From NCBI GenBank assembly GCA_014378485.1, contig JACMNO010000061.1, positions 1-64,000 on the forward strand: a DNA stretch of 64,000 bases. The letters run 5' to 3'. Under the pieces are notes generated by a model. The model saw nothing but the letters and a program-made list of their open reading frames with translations, made no database searches and was not told where the DNA came from. Shown here piece after piece: positions 34,386 through 44,237 of the stretch. The stretch comes from Bacteroidia bacterium (lineage in GTDB: Bacteria > Bacteroidota > Bacteroidia > B-17B0 > Aurantibacillaceae). The position numbers were made by a program, and so were the translations under genes. Position 1 is the first letter of the stretch. The number at the start of each line of letters is the position of its first letter.

Positions 34386-36698
34386 TTAATAAGGAACTCT
34401 AAAATCACATCCTTCTTTATAACGGTTGCAGCCATAAGCTGTTTTCCCTTTGATGATAAGCCCTTGTTTGCATTTTGGACAAGATTGATTTTCTGTAAGA
34501 GCACTTACTTTCTCAATTTCTTCAATAAAGTTAATTTTGAAATCGGATGTTAAAATCAAATGGCCGTTAACTTTTTTAGTATTGATAATAAAACCTTTAA
34601 TAGAAGGTGATTTCCTTTTTTGGATCAGCGTTAATAATTGTTTTTCACTTAATGTTTTCGTTGCAAATTCAAAATCAATTTTAAAGCCACACTCCTTAAA
34701 AGCTGAACAACCATATGCTGATTTGCCTTTTAGTATTTTTCCCGATTTACATTTAGGACACAATAATTCTGCCTCTGCTTTTGGTTCTGCCTGTTTTTTT
34801 AAAACTGCTTTTTTTGAGGCAGAAAGCTCTACCGTTGTTGAAGTATTTGAGTCATCGCTAATTATACTTTGTATAGTTGAGCCTGAGGTAACTCCGATTG
34901 TTATTGAACTGCCATATTCGTATTTCACTTCTTTGGTCAGCTCACTCACCATTTCTTTCATCTCTGCTAAAAATAAATGAGGGTCGTATTCTCCTTTTTC
35001 TATCTGTCGCAATTTCTTTTCCCACATCCCTGTCAGCTCAACTGATTTTAGTAATTCGTTATTAATCGTTTTAATGAGTTGAATTCCTGTAATAGTAGGG
35101 ACCAGATTTTTTTTCTGGCGAATAATATAGTTCCGCTTAAAAAGTGTTTCAATAATATTGGCTCTAGTAGATGGTCTTCCAATTCCGTTTTCTTTCATCA
35201 AATCTCTTAACTCGGGATCATCGACTTGTTTACCTGCTGTTTCCATGGCTCTCAGCAGAGTTGCTTCGGTATGCATTTTTGGAGGCTGAGTTTGCTTCTC
35301 CTGCAAATCAGGAATATGTTCGCCTTTTTCTCCCTTCACAAACAAAGGCATTAATTGTTCTTCATTTTCTTTACCTTCTGTTTGCTCACTGTAAGCTGAG
35401 CTTGTCGAAGCTTTAGGAAATAATACTCGCCAGCCTTCTTCCAGAATCACTTTTCCGGTGGCGCTGAATTCATTGCCATCCACATCTCCCAAAACAACGG
35501 TATTACTTACAACGCAATCCGGATAAAAAGCAGCAATGAAACGGCGCGCAATTAAATCATAAACTTGTTTTTCGGGCAAATACATTCCTGAAGGCGGCAT
35601 CACACCTGTTGGAATGATCGCATGGTGATCTGTTATTTTTTTATCGTCAAATACTTTTTTACTTTTCCGGATCGGTTTATCCAATAGTGGGTTTGTAAAC
35701 TGCGAATATGGCTTCATGTTTTCTAAAATGCCTTTTATTTTAGAATGCATATTCTCAGGCAGGTAAGTAGTATCAACCCTTGGATAAGTCACCAGTTTTG
35801 ATTCATATAATTTTTGCAGATGTTTTAAAGTGTCATCTGCAGTGAAGCTTAATTTCTTATTGCATTCTACCTGAAGTGAGGTTAAGTCGAATAGGGGGAA
35901 CGGACTTTCATTCGCGTTTTTTTTAGTGCTTGAAACAATTTCAAATAAATTATTTTTAATGCTTTCTAATATCTGCGCGGCATCTTCTTTTTTTGTAAAT
36001 TTTCTTTTGGCAGAATTAAATATAACAGCGCGATACGTTGTTTTTAATTCCCAGTAAATTTCCGGTTTAAAATTTTGTATCTCGTTATAGCGGTTAACAA
36101 TCAATGCCAGGGTAGGAGTCTGCACCCTGCCAATGGACAACACACCTTTTCCGTTCGCATATTTAACGGTATATAACCTGCTGGCATTCATACCTAATAA
36201 CCAATCTCCAATAGCACGGGCATTGCCGGCAGCGTATAACAAGTCGTAATCTTTACTGTCTTTTAAATTTTCAAAGCCTTCTTTGATCGCTTCATCCGTC
36301 AGGGAGGAAATCCATAAACGTTTAACCGGTTTAGTGTTGGATGCTTTTGATAGAACCCAACGCTGTATCAACTCTCCTTCTATGCCGGCATCACCACAAT
36401 TCACTACTTCCGTGCATTGTTCCATTAACGATTTTAAGGTATTGAATTGTTTTGTAACTCCACTGTTATCAATGACTTTTAACTGAAAGCGTGGAGGGAT
36501 CATTGGTAAAAAATTCAAGTCCCAGCGTTTCCAGTCAGCACTATAATCATCAGGAGCTTTTAGTGTACATAAATGTCCAAAGGTCCAGCTAATGAGATAA
36601 CCATTCCCTTCATAAAAACCATCACGTCGGCTGGTTGCTCCAACGATCCTGGCAATTTCTTTTCCAACGCTTGGTTTTTCGGCAATACAGAGAATCAC
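34386..36698 (-). CDS. topB: DNA topoisomerase III (type IA)
   Basis: A 770-residue type IA topoisomerase that relaxes negative supercoils and decatenates DNA. The toprim domain starts 'ILCIAEKPSVGKEIARIVG' and has 'NCGDAGIEGELIQRW'; the active-site Tyr is in 'LVTYPRVDTTYLP'. The C-terminus carries two zinc-ribbon-like Cys4 motifs ('CPKCKSGKILKGK', 'CPKCKQGLIIKGK'), with toprim and zinc parts separated by a divergent stretch. The last residues are 'CDFRVPY'. An overlapping out-of-frame ORF at 34259-34504 is not credible. It is divergent from the M24-like gene and shares a spacer of about 84 bp with it. Confidence 0.96.
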   Translation of the reverse strand: MILCIAEKPSVGKEIARIVGATSRRDGFYEGNGYLISWTFGHLCTLKAPDDYSADWKRWDLNFLPMIPPRFQLKVIDNSGVTKQFNTLKSLMEQCTEVVNCGDAGIEGELIQRWVLSKASNTKPVKRLWISSLTDEAIKEGFENLKDSKDYDLLYAAGNARAIGDWLLGMNASRLYTVKYANGKGVLSIGRVQTPTLALIVNRYNEIQNFKPEIYWELKTTYRAVIFNSAKRKFTKKEDAAQILESIKNNLFEIVSSTKKNANESPFPLFDLTSLQVECNKKLSFTADDTLKHLQKLYESKLVTYPRVDTTYLPENMHSKIKGILENMKPYSQFTNPLLDKPIRKSKKVFDDKKITDHHAIIPTGVMPPSGMYLPEKQVYDLIARRFIAAFYPDCVVSNTVVLGDVDGNEFSATGKVILEEGWRVLFPKASTSSAYSEQTEGKENEEQLMPLFVKGEKGEHIPDLQEKQTQPPKMHTEATLLRAMETAGKQVDDPELRDLMKENGIGRPSTRANIIETLFKRNYIIRQKKNLVPTITGIQLIKTINNELLKSVELTGMWEKKLRQIEKGEYDPHLFLAEMKEMVSELTKEVKYEYGSSITIGVTSGSTIQSIISDDSNTSTTVELSASKKAVLKKQAEPKAEAELLCPKCKSGKILKGKSAYGCSAFKECGFKIDFEFATKTLSEKQLLTLIQKRKSPSIKGFIINTKKVNGHLILTSDFKINFIEEIEKVSALTENQSCPKCKQGLIIKGKTAYGCNRYKEGCDFRVPY

Positions 36699-36782
36699 TT
36701 TTTTATTCAGGTCTTTATGAAAGCATTAAATTATAGTTTAATTTTAGAACTTATAAAAAAAGTTATTCTCAATTTTCTAAAG

Positions 36783-37460
36783 ATGCATACAGATAAAGTA
36801 AAACAATTATTACAAGCAGAACAGAAAGCGTTGAACTTATTTCAGGTAGCTGAAAGACGTGCATTAATTGTTCAGGGAAAAACTGAGAAGCAATTAAATG
36901 ATGAATTGTTTGCTTTAGCTTTTGAGTTGTATGGTATAAAAAAATTCTGGCATAAGCGCATTGTTCGTTCGGGAAGAAACACATTGTTTCCTTACAGGGA
37001 AAATCCACCGAATTTAGAATTACAGGAAGATGATATTTTGTTTTTTGATTTCGGTCCCGTGTTTGAAGATTGGGAAGCTGACGTGGGCCGAACATATGTG
37101 ATTGGAAACGACCCATTGAAGCATAAATTAAAATCAGATATTGAAACAGCTTGGAACGAATCAAGGAATTGGTTTTTTACACAAACATCTATCACCGGTG
37201 CAGAATATTACCAATATAATGTTGAATTAGCAACGAAATATGGCTGGACATTTGGCGGCGATATTGCAGGACATTTAATCGGAAATTTTCCGCATGAACA
37301 GATTGAAAGTGAAAGTCGGGATAATTACATTCATCCGGATAATAAAAAAAACATGTTTGCACCAGGAGTTTTAGGAACTAAAAGAGAATGGATTTTAGAG
37401 ATACACTTTGTGGATAGCGAAAAACAAATTGGCGGTTTTTTCGAACAATTTTTAGTGTAA
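36783..37460 (+). CDS. M24-family metallopeptidase-like protein
   Basis: A 225-residue protein of the Xaa-Pro aminopeptidase / methionine aminopeptidase fold. The start is the ATG at 36783; the 70 codons before it in the same frame overlap topB on the other strand and are unlikely to be translated. Metal ligands expected in the family are visible as 'DILFFDFGPVFEDWEADVGRTYVIG' (Asp pair, read in two parts), 'GGDIAGHLIGNFPHE' (His) and 'EIHFVDSE' (Glu). It lacks the N-terminal creatinase-like domain, so it is the short kind. It may act on peptides or be a non-peptidase member. Confidence 0.83.
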   Translation: MHTDKVKQLLQAEQKALNLFQVAERRALIVQGKTEKQLNDELFALAFELYGIKKFWHKRIVRSGRNTLFPYRENPPNLELQEDDILFFDFGPVFEDWEADVGRTYVIGNDPLKHKLKSDIETAWNESRNWFFTQTSITGAEYYQYNVELATKYGWTFGGDIAGHLIGNFPHEQIESESRDNYIHPDNKKNMFAPGVLGTKREWILEIHFVDSEKQIGGFFEQFLV

Positions 37461-37500
37461 ACGGTAGTGTGAAGTTTTAATAAATATATACTTTTAATCT

Positions 37501-38742
37501 ATGGCATTATTGCTTAAAGAAAATATTAAAATTGCTACTGACTCCATTAAAGGAAATAAACTAAGAGCGTTCTTAACCATGCTTATTATTTTTTTTGGTA
37601 TCACGGCTTTGGTGGGAATTTCCTCTGCGATTGATGCAATGAAGGGTTCCATTAACAGTAACTTCACGAGTATGGGCGCAAACTCATTCACTATCCGAAA
37701 CAGGGATATGAATGTGAGAGTGGGCAAAAATGGCGGGAGAGCAAAAAAATATGAATCCATAACTTATAAGGAAGCAATACGTTTTAAGAATGAATTTTCT
37801 TTCCCGGTAACAACAGCTGTAAGCACCATGGCCTCTTTTAATTCACGATTAAAATTTGGCGTTGAAAAAACTAATCCTAACATTCAGGTATTTGGTGGAG
37901 ATGAGAATTATCTTGGGACCAGTGGATACGAATTAGAAAAAGGTAGAAATTTTTCGCAGCAGGAAATTATCAGTGGAACGCATGTGGTTATCATAGGAAA
38001 AGATGTCGAGTTTGCCTTGTTTAAAGGAAAACAAAAAGCACTTGATAAAACTGTAATTATTAGCGGAGGAAAATATAAGATCATTGGTGTGATGGCGAGT
38101 AAAGGAAATAGCATGGGATTTGGGGGTGACAAAGTCAGTATTATTCCTTTAACGGCCGCTAGACAGTATTTTGGCAAACCTGACATGAGTTTCACTATCA
38201 ACGTTCTTGCAAAAGATGCTCACTGGCTGGAAATGGCATTAGGTGAAGCAAATGGTTTATTCAGGAAGATCAGGCAGGTTCCGATTGGCGAAGAAGATAA
38301 TTTTGAGATCACACGCGCCGATAGTCTGGCAAGTATGCTGATTGGTTTAACCAGCAAAGCTTCAATGGGCGCATTAATCATAGGAATAATTACTCTGATT
38401 GGTGCTTCCATTGGATTAATGAATATTATGTTGGTTTCAGTTACGGAGCGTACAAAGGAAATTGGTGTAAGGAAAGCTTTGGGAGCTACTTCAGAAGCTA
38501 TTAAAAATCAGTTTTTGATTGAGAGTATTGTGATCTGTGTCTGTGGTGGATTTTTTGGAATTCTGATGGGAATTATTGCTGCTAATTTAATTTCTTTTCA
38601 ATTAAGTTCTTCTTTCTTTATGCCTTGGACCTGGATCATTATTGGCTTTAGCGTGTGCCTCGTTGTAGGTTTGATCAGTGGTTACCTTCCAGCAAAACGG
38701 GCTTCCCTTTTAGATCCGATAGAGAGCCTGAGATTTGAGTAA
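37501..38742 (+). CDS. ABC transporter permease (MacB/FtsX type)
   Basis: A 413-residue inner-membrane protein. An N-terminal helix ('LRAFLTMLIIFFGITALVGI') is followed by a large periplasmic MacB_PCD domain (about 45-275), then an FtsX-type domain with three membrane helices from about 285, including the signature 'LMNIMLVSVTERTKEIGVRKALGA' and the end 'GYLPAKRASLLDPIESLRFE'. This topology is shared by MacB- and LolC-type exporters that move lipids, peptides or drugs outward. No ATPase gene is adjacent, so its partner is elsewhere. Confidence 0.93.
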   Translation: MALLLKENIKIATDSIKGNKLRAFLTMLIIFFGITALVGISSAIDAMKGSINSNFTSMGANSFTIRNRDMNVRVGKNGGRAKKYESITYKEAIRFKNEFSFPVTTAVSTMASFNSRLKFGVEKTNPNIQVFGGDENYLGTSGYELEKGRNFSQQEIISGTHVVIIGKDVEFALFKGKQKALDKTVIISGGKYKIIGVMASKGNSMGFGGDKVSIIPLTAARQYFGKPDMSFTINVLAKDAHWLEMALGEANGLFRKIRQVPIGEEDNFEITRADSLASMLIGLTSKASMGALIIGIITLIGASIGLMNIMLVSVTERTKEIGVRKALGATSEAIKNQFLIESIVICVCGGFFGILMGIIAANLISFQLSSSFFMPWTWIIIGFSVCLVVGLISGYLPAKRASLLDPIESLRFE

Positions 38743-38748
38743 TTAAAT

Positions 38749-39396
38749 TTATTTAAACTGATAGATCAGTCCTATTTTAATGGACAAACAACCCTCTAAA
38801 TTATAATTCCTCAATTTTCCATTTTGATAATATTTTTCTGAAGTTTTAAATGTAGCAATTCCTCCTCCTATGGATTGATTTAAAAATAAGTTTTTGTAAA
38901 GTCTTACTTTCAATCCAAAACCAACATAATTTTCGGTTACAAATAATGGTTCTGAAATTTCGGTAATTGTTTTGTAATAAATACTATTACTACTGTTTGT
39001 TTCGAATCTTTCATACTCTTGTTTAAATCTTATGTTTGATAATTGGGATTGAAAAAACACATAGGGCATTAAATATTCATGGCTTTTAAATAAATCAAAC
39101 TTATAGCCAATATTAATTCCAATAGATTCAATGAAATTATTTGCATGGCCTCTGTTTTTATACAAATAATGTTGATTATCAGTAATAGCCCCATTATTAT
39201 AATGTTGCTTTACACCAATAGTAATAGCATGTCTCCCGATATATTGATTATAGTTAATGCTTAAATTTCGCCCAATATGTGACCAATTATAATTACAGTC
39301 AATTTCTTTTTTAAATTTCCTTGCAATGGTATCCGTTTGAGCATAATAATTCAATGTATTCATACAAACGATAATTACAATCGATAAATTTTTCAT
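38749..39396 (-). CDS. outer-membrane beta-barrel protein
   Basis: A 215-residue protein with a signal peptide ending near 'LNYYAQ' (residue 20). The rest reads as antiparallel strands with aromatic girdles ('YNQYIGRHAITIGVKQHYNN', 'ENYVGFGLKVRLYKNLFLNQ') and ends 'CLSIKIGLIYQFK', a Phe-terminated-like barrel end. It is probably an 8-strand barrel. It is similar in size and layout to the next gene but not obviously a duplicate. Convergent with the ABC permease gene (6 bp between stops). Confidence 0.78.
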   Translation of the reverse strand: MKNLSIVIIVCMNTLNYYAQTDTIARKFKKEIDCNYNWSHIGRNLSINYNQYIGRHAITIGVKQHYNNGAITDNQHYLYKNRGHANNFIESIGINIGYKFDLFKSHEYLMPYVFFQSQLSNIRFKQEYERFETNSSNSIYYKTITEISEPLFVTENYVGFGLKVRLYKNLFLNQSIGGGIATFKTSEKYYQNGKLRNYNLEGCLSIKIGLIYQFK

Positions 39397-39464
39397 AAAT
39401 GTTTTATTATTGGTTAAGACGATACTTGAAAAGTGACAATTAAATAATTCAAATAAAAAACAAA

Positions 39465-40136
39465 CTATTTATTTCTTGCAATTCCGTAATAAAAACCAAA
39501 GCCAAGTGTCACCATGCTCATGTTCCATTTATTGGAAAGTTTAGTGTAACCGTCTGGCCCCCATTGTTGAAACTGAGGATACAGGGGATCGAATTTGGTA
39601 AAGCTATAATTGTAAGAAATATGCGCTCCGATTGCAAAGTTAGGATCAACGACAAAATACAATCCTATCAATGGTTCAATAAAGACATTTGAAAATTGTG
39701 TAGGGGTTTTCCCAATCAAAGAATCATTTTTGTAACGCACGCTGGTGTACTTTCCCTGTCCGCCACCCATGTTAATAGCAAAAGTTGCAAACCCATTATC
39801 ACTAAAAAAATGATCGTAGCCCAGCTTCAAATAACCATTTTGCATTTGCAACGTTGTATTGATATTATCCCTTAACGGATCTCTGAAATATTTTTGACAT
39901 TTAAAGTAAGTGTAAGAATATCCTAGACCTGCAAAAAAGTTTGAGAAGAGTTTATAGTTAACATTTGCATCTCCTGTAATTACTCCTGAAAATGAATTTT
40001 TGTATTGTTTGCTCGACGCAATTTTGGGAATACCAATATTTGCCCTTACAGAAAAACGGGGTAATTCAGGTGCTTTATCCTGAGAAAAAGATATCATGTA
40101 ACTCATGATTACTAAATATGATAATAAATACTTCAC
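39465..40136 (-). CDS. outer-membrane beta-barrel protein
   Basis: A 223-residue protein with a signal peptide ending 'SYMISFSQD' (near residue 19). Strand pattern: 'PRFSVRANIGIPKIASSKQY', 'FFAGLGYSYTYFKCQKYF', 'YTSVRYKND' and 'SMVTLGFGFYYGIARNK' at the C-terminus. It is likely an outer-membrane barrel of unknown ligand, in tandem with the gene downstream (68 bp). It is transcribed in the same direction as serC, which ends 47 bp upstream of its start... the two need not be linked. Confidence 0.78.
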   Translation of the reverse strand: MKYLLSYLVIMSYMISFSQDKAPELPRFSVRANIGIPKIASSKQYKNSFSGVITGDANVNYKLFSNFFAGLGYSYTYFKCQKYFRDPLRDNINTTLQMQNGYLKLGYDHFFSDNGFATFAINMGGGQGKYTSVRYKNDSLIGKTPTQFSNVFIEPLIGLYFVVDPNFAIGAHISYNYSFTKFDPLYPQFQQWGPDGYTKLSNKWNMSMVTLGFGFYYGIARNK

Positions 40137-40183
40137 TGAGTAATAACGAGCGACCTGATTAATTATTGTAATTGAAAAAAGGA

Positions 40184-41257
40184 TTAAGCAAACTTCGCTT
40201 CAAAGGCTTTCATCACATCCACTAAAACTTGGACGCTTTCAAGTGGTAAGGCGTTATACATTGAAGCTCTATAACCACCAACATCTCGGTGCCCACGGAT
40301 TCCATCAATACCTGCACCTTTCCATAATTTATCGAATTCAGGTTCTAACTCCGGTTTGTTTAATAGGAAACAGGCGTTCATATTACTTCTGTCTTCTTTA
40401 GCGGTGGTTCCTACAAACTGTGAATTTCTATCAATTTCGTTATATAATAAATCTGCTTTTTGCTGGTTGATGTTTTCTATCCAGCTCACACCGCCGTTTT
40501 TCTTTAACCAACGCAGGGTTAACATACTCACGTATATAGGAAAAACAGGAGGTGTATTGTACATAGAACCACCTTTAATATGTACCTGGTAATCCAGCAT
40601 CGATAGCATTTTACGGCCAGTTTTACCAAGAATATCTTTTTTCACCATGATCATAGTGCTTCCTGCTGGCCCCATATTTTTTTGGGCACCGGCATAAATT
40701 AAAGAAAAATCTTTAGCGTTGATTCTACGACTAAAAATATCGGAGCTCATATCGCATACTAATGGCACATCACATTTAGGAAAACTTTTCATCTGAGTTC
40801 CATAAATCGTATTATTGGAAGTAATATGAAAGTAGTCTGCGTCCTTAGGGATTTCATATCCCTTGGGAATGTAGTTAAAATTTTTATCTTCTGACGTTGC
40901 TATTACGTTTGTTTTTCCAATAATCTTTGATTCTTTAATAGCTTTAGTTGCCCATACACCGGTATTTACATAAGCTGCAAAACCATTATCGGTTAACAAA
41001 TTATATGGAACCATTGCAAATTGCATGCTGGCACCACCACCTAAAAATAACACTTCATAATCATCACCAACTTCAAATAATTCTTTGACTAAAGCTTTTG
41101 ACTCATCAATAACAGCTTCATAATTTTTGCTACGATGTGAAATTTCCAATAACGATAAATTCATATTATCGAAATTGATGCAGGCGTCTGCTGATTGTTT
41201 TAAAACTTCTAAAGGTAAAATACCAGGGCCGGCACTAAAATTATGAACTTTTGACAT
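40184..41257 (-). CDS. serC: phosphoserine aminotransferase
   Basis: A 357-residue PLP enzyme that converts 3-phosphohydroxypyruvate and glutamate to phosphoserine in serine synthesis, and also acts in pyridoxine synthesis. The family start 'HNFSAGPGILPLEVLKQSAD', 'LFLGGGASMQFAMVPYNLL', and the PLP lysine in 'YAGAQKNMGPAGSTMI' are present, with the conserved end 'GHRDVGGYRASMYNALPLE'. Length is normal. No other serine gene lies in the window. Confidence 0.97.
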   Translation of the reverse strand: MSKVHNFSAGPGILPLEVLKQSADACINFDNMNLSLLEISHRSKNYEAVIDESKALVKELFEVGDDYEVLFLGGGASMQFAMVPYNLLTDNGFAAYVNTGVWATKAIKESKIIGKTNVIATSEDKNFNYIPKGYEIPKDADYFHITSNNTIYGTQMKSFPKCDVPLVCDMSSDIFSRRINAKDFSLIYAGAQKNMGPAGSTMIMVKKDILGKTGRKMLSMLDYQVHIKGGSMYNTPPVFPIYVSMLTLRWLKKNGGVSWIENINQQKADLLYNEIDRNSQFVGTTAKEDRSNMNACFLLNKPELEPEFDKLWKGAGIDGIRGHRDVGGYRASMYNALPLESVQVLVDVMKAFEAKFA

Positions 41258-41360
41258 GAGAAAAAGTGTTAGTTTTTATGAATTCGAAATTAGCAATTAT
41301 TATAACAGCATGAAAGTATAATGAATAAATATCCGTTAAAGGAAATCGTTCTTTTATAAG

Positions 41361-41495
41361 TTATAACCAACCTCCCATGGCAGTTTTTACCGTTTTCTTT
41401 CTACCCTTGCAATCACGGTGCGTTTTACAGGCACTCATACAGCCCAAGAACAGCGCAAGTACTAAAATAAGACAAATGTTTTCAAAGTGCTCCAT
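41361..41495 (-). CDS. small lipoprotein-like protein (44 residues)
   Basis: From the ATG at 41495 to the TAA at 41361 it reads 44 residues: a signal-like start 'MEHFENICLILVLALFLGCM', a second Cys in 'SACKTHRDCKGRKKTVK' and the end 'TAMGGWL'. It resembles a lipoprotein with a very short mature part. The 'MGGWL' ending and Cys-Lys-rich middle remind me of small Bacteroidota lipoproteins, but I am not sure. It lies between serC and a terminator. Confidence 0.55.
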   Translation of the reverse strand: MEHFENICLILVLALFLGCMSACKTHRDCKGRKKTVKTAMGGWL

Positions 41496-41547
41496 ATTAT
41501 TTAGGTATAATTTATATTTTTCATTTAGTAACAGCTGTTTCTAAATA

Positions 41548-41579
41548 AAAAGTCCACAGATTAAAAACCATGGACTTTT
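41548..41579 (-). terminator. rho-independent terminator
   Basis: The arms AAAAGTCCA and TGGACTTTT pair, and on the minus strand the hairpin is followed by a T run. It ends the transcript of the T9SS protein gene (stop at 41602). Confidence 0.85.
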
Positions 41580-41601
41580 TAACTTCTAAACTTTAAAGAA
41601 A

Positions 41602-44091
41602 TTATCCTTTTACGAATTTTTTGACACTTGTGTTTTTTCCTTGCTGGATCTTAACGAAATATATCCCATTTGGAAATTCATTCACCGAGATACTGGAAGC
41701 AGTTCCTTCATTAAGTTCAAAACTTGAAATCACCTTTCCTAAAACATCTGTTATCACAATTTTAGTATTTGCTTTAATCTCTTCTTTAAAAGATATTAAT
41801 AATTCAGTAATTGCAGGGTTAGGGGACAGGCTAACAACAGAATTTAATTCATTAACCTTTATTGATGTTGGCAAACCACCAACATTAAAATTATTTTTTA
41901 CGTTCGATTTCGATTTATTAAAAGTCTGTATTGCTTTGTAGGTAGGATTACAGTTAAATCCTAATCCATCAATTCTCCATACGGCATTAGGATAAGAGGC
42001 AGCTGCGGGGTCGTTTATATTGGTTTGAGTTCCTGCACAACTTCCGGCAACAGTCCAGGTATTTGTACCAAAGTTATCTCGTAATAAATTACAGGTACTA
42101 ACCGGTGTTGCAGCTTGCCCTTCGATGGAATATGAATTCCAAATAAAATTTCCACTAGAAACAGTCGTAAAATAAAAACAGTTATGATAAGGGCTTAAGG
42201 CGCTGTAATTTCCACAGCTATCTCTTAATTGTAATTTATATCTATAGGATGTAACGTTAGGATTTCCGTTTGCAGGGCCAACACTTCTGGTTGTATCTAT
42301 AAATCGGCTGAGGGCAGAGTAATGTTGAGCCCCTATTCGTTTATAGATATTGGTACTAACTTCTCTGTAAATAATAAAACTATCTATTTTATTGGTTACC
42401 ATTTTATCCCAAAATACAATATTGTTTGCAAAAACACTATCAATAGTTACCATGCAAATATTGGGTATTGTTGTAGCAGGAATAATCACAGAGGAAATAG
42501 CTGAATTAGAACAACCGTTTGTTGTTCCTGTTACTGTATAATTTGTAGACGTTGCAGGTGTTACTATTATTGAAGCTCCAGTTTGTCCAGAACTCCAGGC
42601 GTAACCCGCGGCACCAGTTGCTGTTAGGGTGGCCGTTGATCCGCCGCAAATGGTTGCAGATGTTGCATTTACAACAGGAACAGAGTAAACTGCAATGGTT
42701 CTGGAATAGGCAGCACTTGTATTGGTAGAACCTATAACATTAGTGGCATATAAAGTAATAGTTTTAGTTCCTGTATTTGCGTATGTAACCTGTGGGTTTT
42801 GTAAAGTTGAACTGGAGGGTGTTCCACCTGGCATAATCCAGTTCCAGCCACTAACCATGTTTGCAGAATTATCTGTTAATTGAACAGGTTGTAAAACGCA
42901 ACCGGCGGCAGGTAAACTGAAATTAGCAACCGGTAATTTCTGCGATTTAAAATACATGTTATCAATTTTCAAATCTGATCCGATGTATGAGTTAGGCAAT
43001 GGATTGGTTGAATAAGAAGATGAGGACATATTTATTATGATTGAATCTGGAGCAAAAACCGGAACACTAAACGGCATTTGAGCCATTTGATAACCACCGG
43101 CTGTATGCAAATATTTCATAATTCCCCAATAGTTATTACCATTTAATTTAAACGCTATATTAACGTTAGCACTGTCATTAGGATCTGCTGGTAAATATTT
43201 ATAATAAAACACAAGAGTATCTATTTGTTTATTATAAGGGTATCCTCCATTAGGCGGGCCATTATTAGTAAAATTCCCACTGGTTGCAAAGGATGAATTA
43301 ACACCATTATTACCCCCACCAAAAGAAGGAGTCTGGGTTTGAAGTTCAAGAGCATAAGATCCACTATAGGCATCTGTAGTTTGATAATTGCCCCCCTGGT
43401 TGCTACCATTGATATTCCATTTTACGATTTGAGAATTATTAATGGTTTGCCATAATTCCAAATCACCATTAAAACCTATAGGCTGAGAGCCTACACCGGT
43501 AAACGATATATTATCTACCTGAAGCATGTTTCCCGGAATACCTCTGTTGCCTCCAAAAGGGAAGCTTGAAGCCACACCTATTAAAACGGTGTCAGGCGCC
43601 ATAGATAGCGCAGGACTAAAAGTTTTTTGGAAAAGGGTGTAGGAAGATTGGGACGAAGTAATAGCCCATGCATATTGGCCTATCAGGACACCGTTCTTTT
43701 TAAACATAACCAATATCAAAGAAGAGTCACCCGGCATGATATTGCTCTTATAATGTAATTTGATGCCTGAAGGTGTTTGATTATAAGGCATTCCCCCTCG
43801 TGGAGGGTTTTTACCCGGATCTCCGTTGCTGAAGAAAGCAAAGCTTGTATCAATACCAAAAGCAGCAGTGGTTAATTGAATGGCAAAATTACCGGTATAA
43901 GCATCGGTTGTTTTTAGTGCATTGATTGGACCTACTGCTCCATTACCTCCTTTAAGGTTAGATGTTTCGTAACCAGTGGGGTTTTCGTAAGTTAAAGTCG
44001 TCCAGCTTTCAAAGCCACCATTTGGAATGGACTGACCAAATAAAATAACAGAAGATAAAGTAATTAAAATAGTAAATAAATGTTTTTTCAT
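41602..44091 (-). CDS. T9SS-sorted multidomain surface or secreted protein
   Basis: An 829-residue protein with a signal peptide ending 'SVILFGQ' (residue 20). Two related carbohydrate-binding-like domains follow (about 22-200 and 205-385; compare 'NGGFESWTTLTYENP' with 'NGDLELWQTINNSQIVKW'). A PKD domain ('DNSANMVSGWNWIMPGG') lies near 395-470, an Ig-like region near 475-540, a fibronectin-like region near 545-650, and a C-terminal type A sorting domain ('SPNPAITELLISF', 'ITDVLGKVISS', 'GIYFVKIQQGK') from about 750. It will be exported by T9SS and attached to or released from the cell surface. I chose the ATG at 44091 as the start. Confidence 0.9.
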   Translation of the reverse strand: MKKHLFTILITLSSVILFGQSIPNGGFESWTTLTYENPTGYETSNLKGGNGAVGPINALKTTDAYTGNFAIQLTTAAFGIDTSFAFFSNGDPGKNPPRGGMPYNQTPSGIKLHYKSNIMPGDSSLILVMFKKNGVLIGQYAWAITSSQSSYTLFQKTFSPALSMAPDTVLIGVASSFPFGGNRGIPGNMLQVDNISFTGVGSQPIGFNGDLELWQTINNSQIVKWNINGSNQGGNYQTTDAYSGSYALELQTQTPSFGGGNNGVNSSFATSGNFTNNGPPNGGYPYNKQIDTLVFYYKYLPADPNDSANVNIAFKLNGNNYWGIMKYLHTAGGYQMAQMPFSVPVFAPDSIIINMSSSSYSTNPLPNSYIGSDLKIDNMYFKSQKLPVANFSLPAAGCVLQPVQLTDNSANMVSGWNWIMPGGTPSSSTLQNPQVTYANTGTKTITLYATNVIGSTNTSAAYSRTIAVYSVPVVNATSATICGGSTATLTATGAAGYAWSSGQTGASIIVTPATSTNYTVTGTTNGCSNSAISSVIIPATTIPNICMVTIDSVFANNIVFWDKMVTNKIDSFIIYREVSTNIYKRIGAQHYSALSRFIDTTRSVGPANGNPNVTSYRYKLQLRDSCGNYSALSPYHNCFYFTTVSSGNFIWNSYSIEGQAATPVSTCNLLRDNFGTNTWTVAGSCAGTQTNINDPAAASYPNAVWRIDGLGFNCNPTYKAIQTFNKSKSNVKNNFNVGGLPTSIKVNELNSVVSLSPNPAITELLISFKEEIKANTKIVITDVLGKVISSFELNEGTASSISVNEFPNGIYFVKIQQGKNTSVKKFVKG

Positions 44092-44237
44092 GTGATATGT
44101 TTTTTTCAAAACAAAAATAGCACTTTTTTTGATTTTAGAGTTTGACTATCCTGTTAAAATTGAATTCAATCGTATCAAATCAAACATTCATCGATCCCGA
44201 AATTTATGCGTTTTTCGATTATTAATTTTATATTTAC

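Noticed and set aside
34259-34504. 81-residue minus-strand ORF overlapping the end of topB
   Set aside because: It reads out of frame over the last zinc-ribbon of topB; the tail does not resemble a topB extension, so neither a frameshift nor a gene is supported.
36573-36782. N-terminal extension of the M24-like protein
   Set aside because: These 70 codons lie opposite the start of topB and resemble no part of the family; the ATG at 36783 fits the family better.
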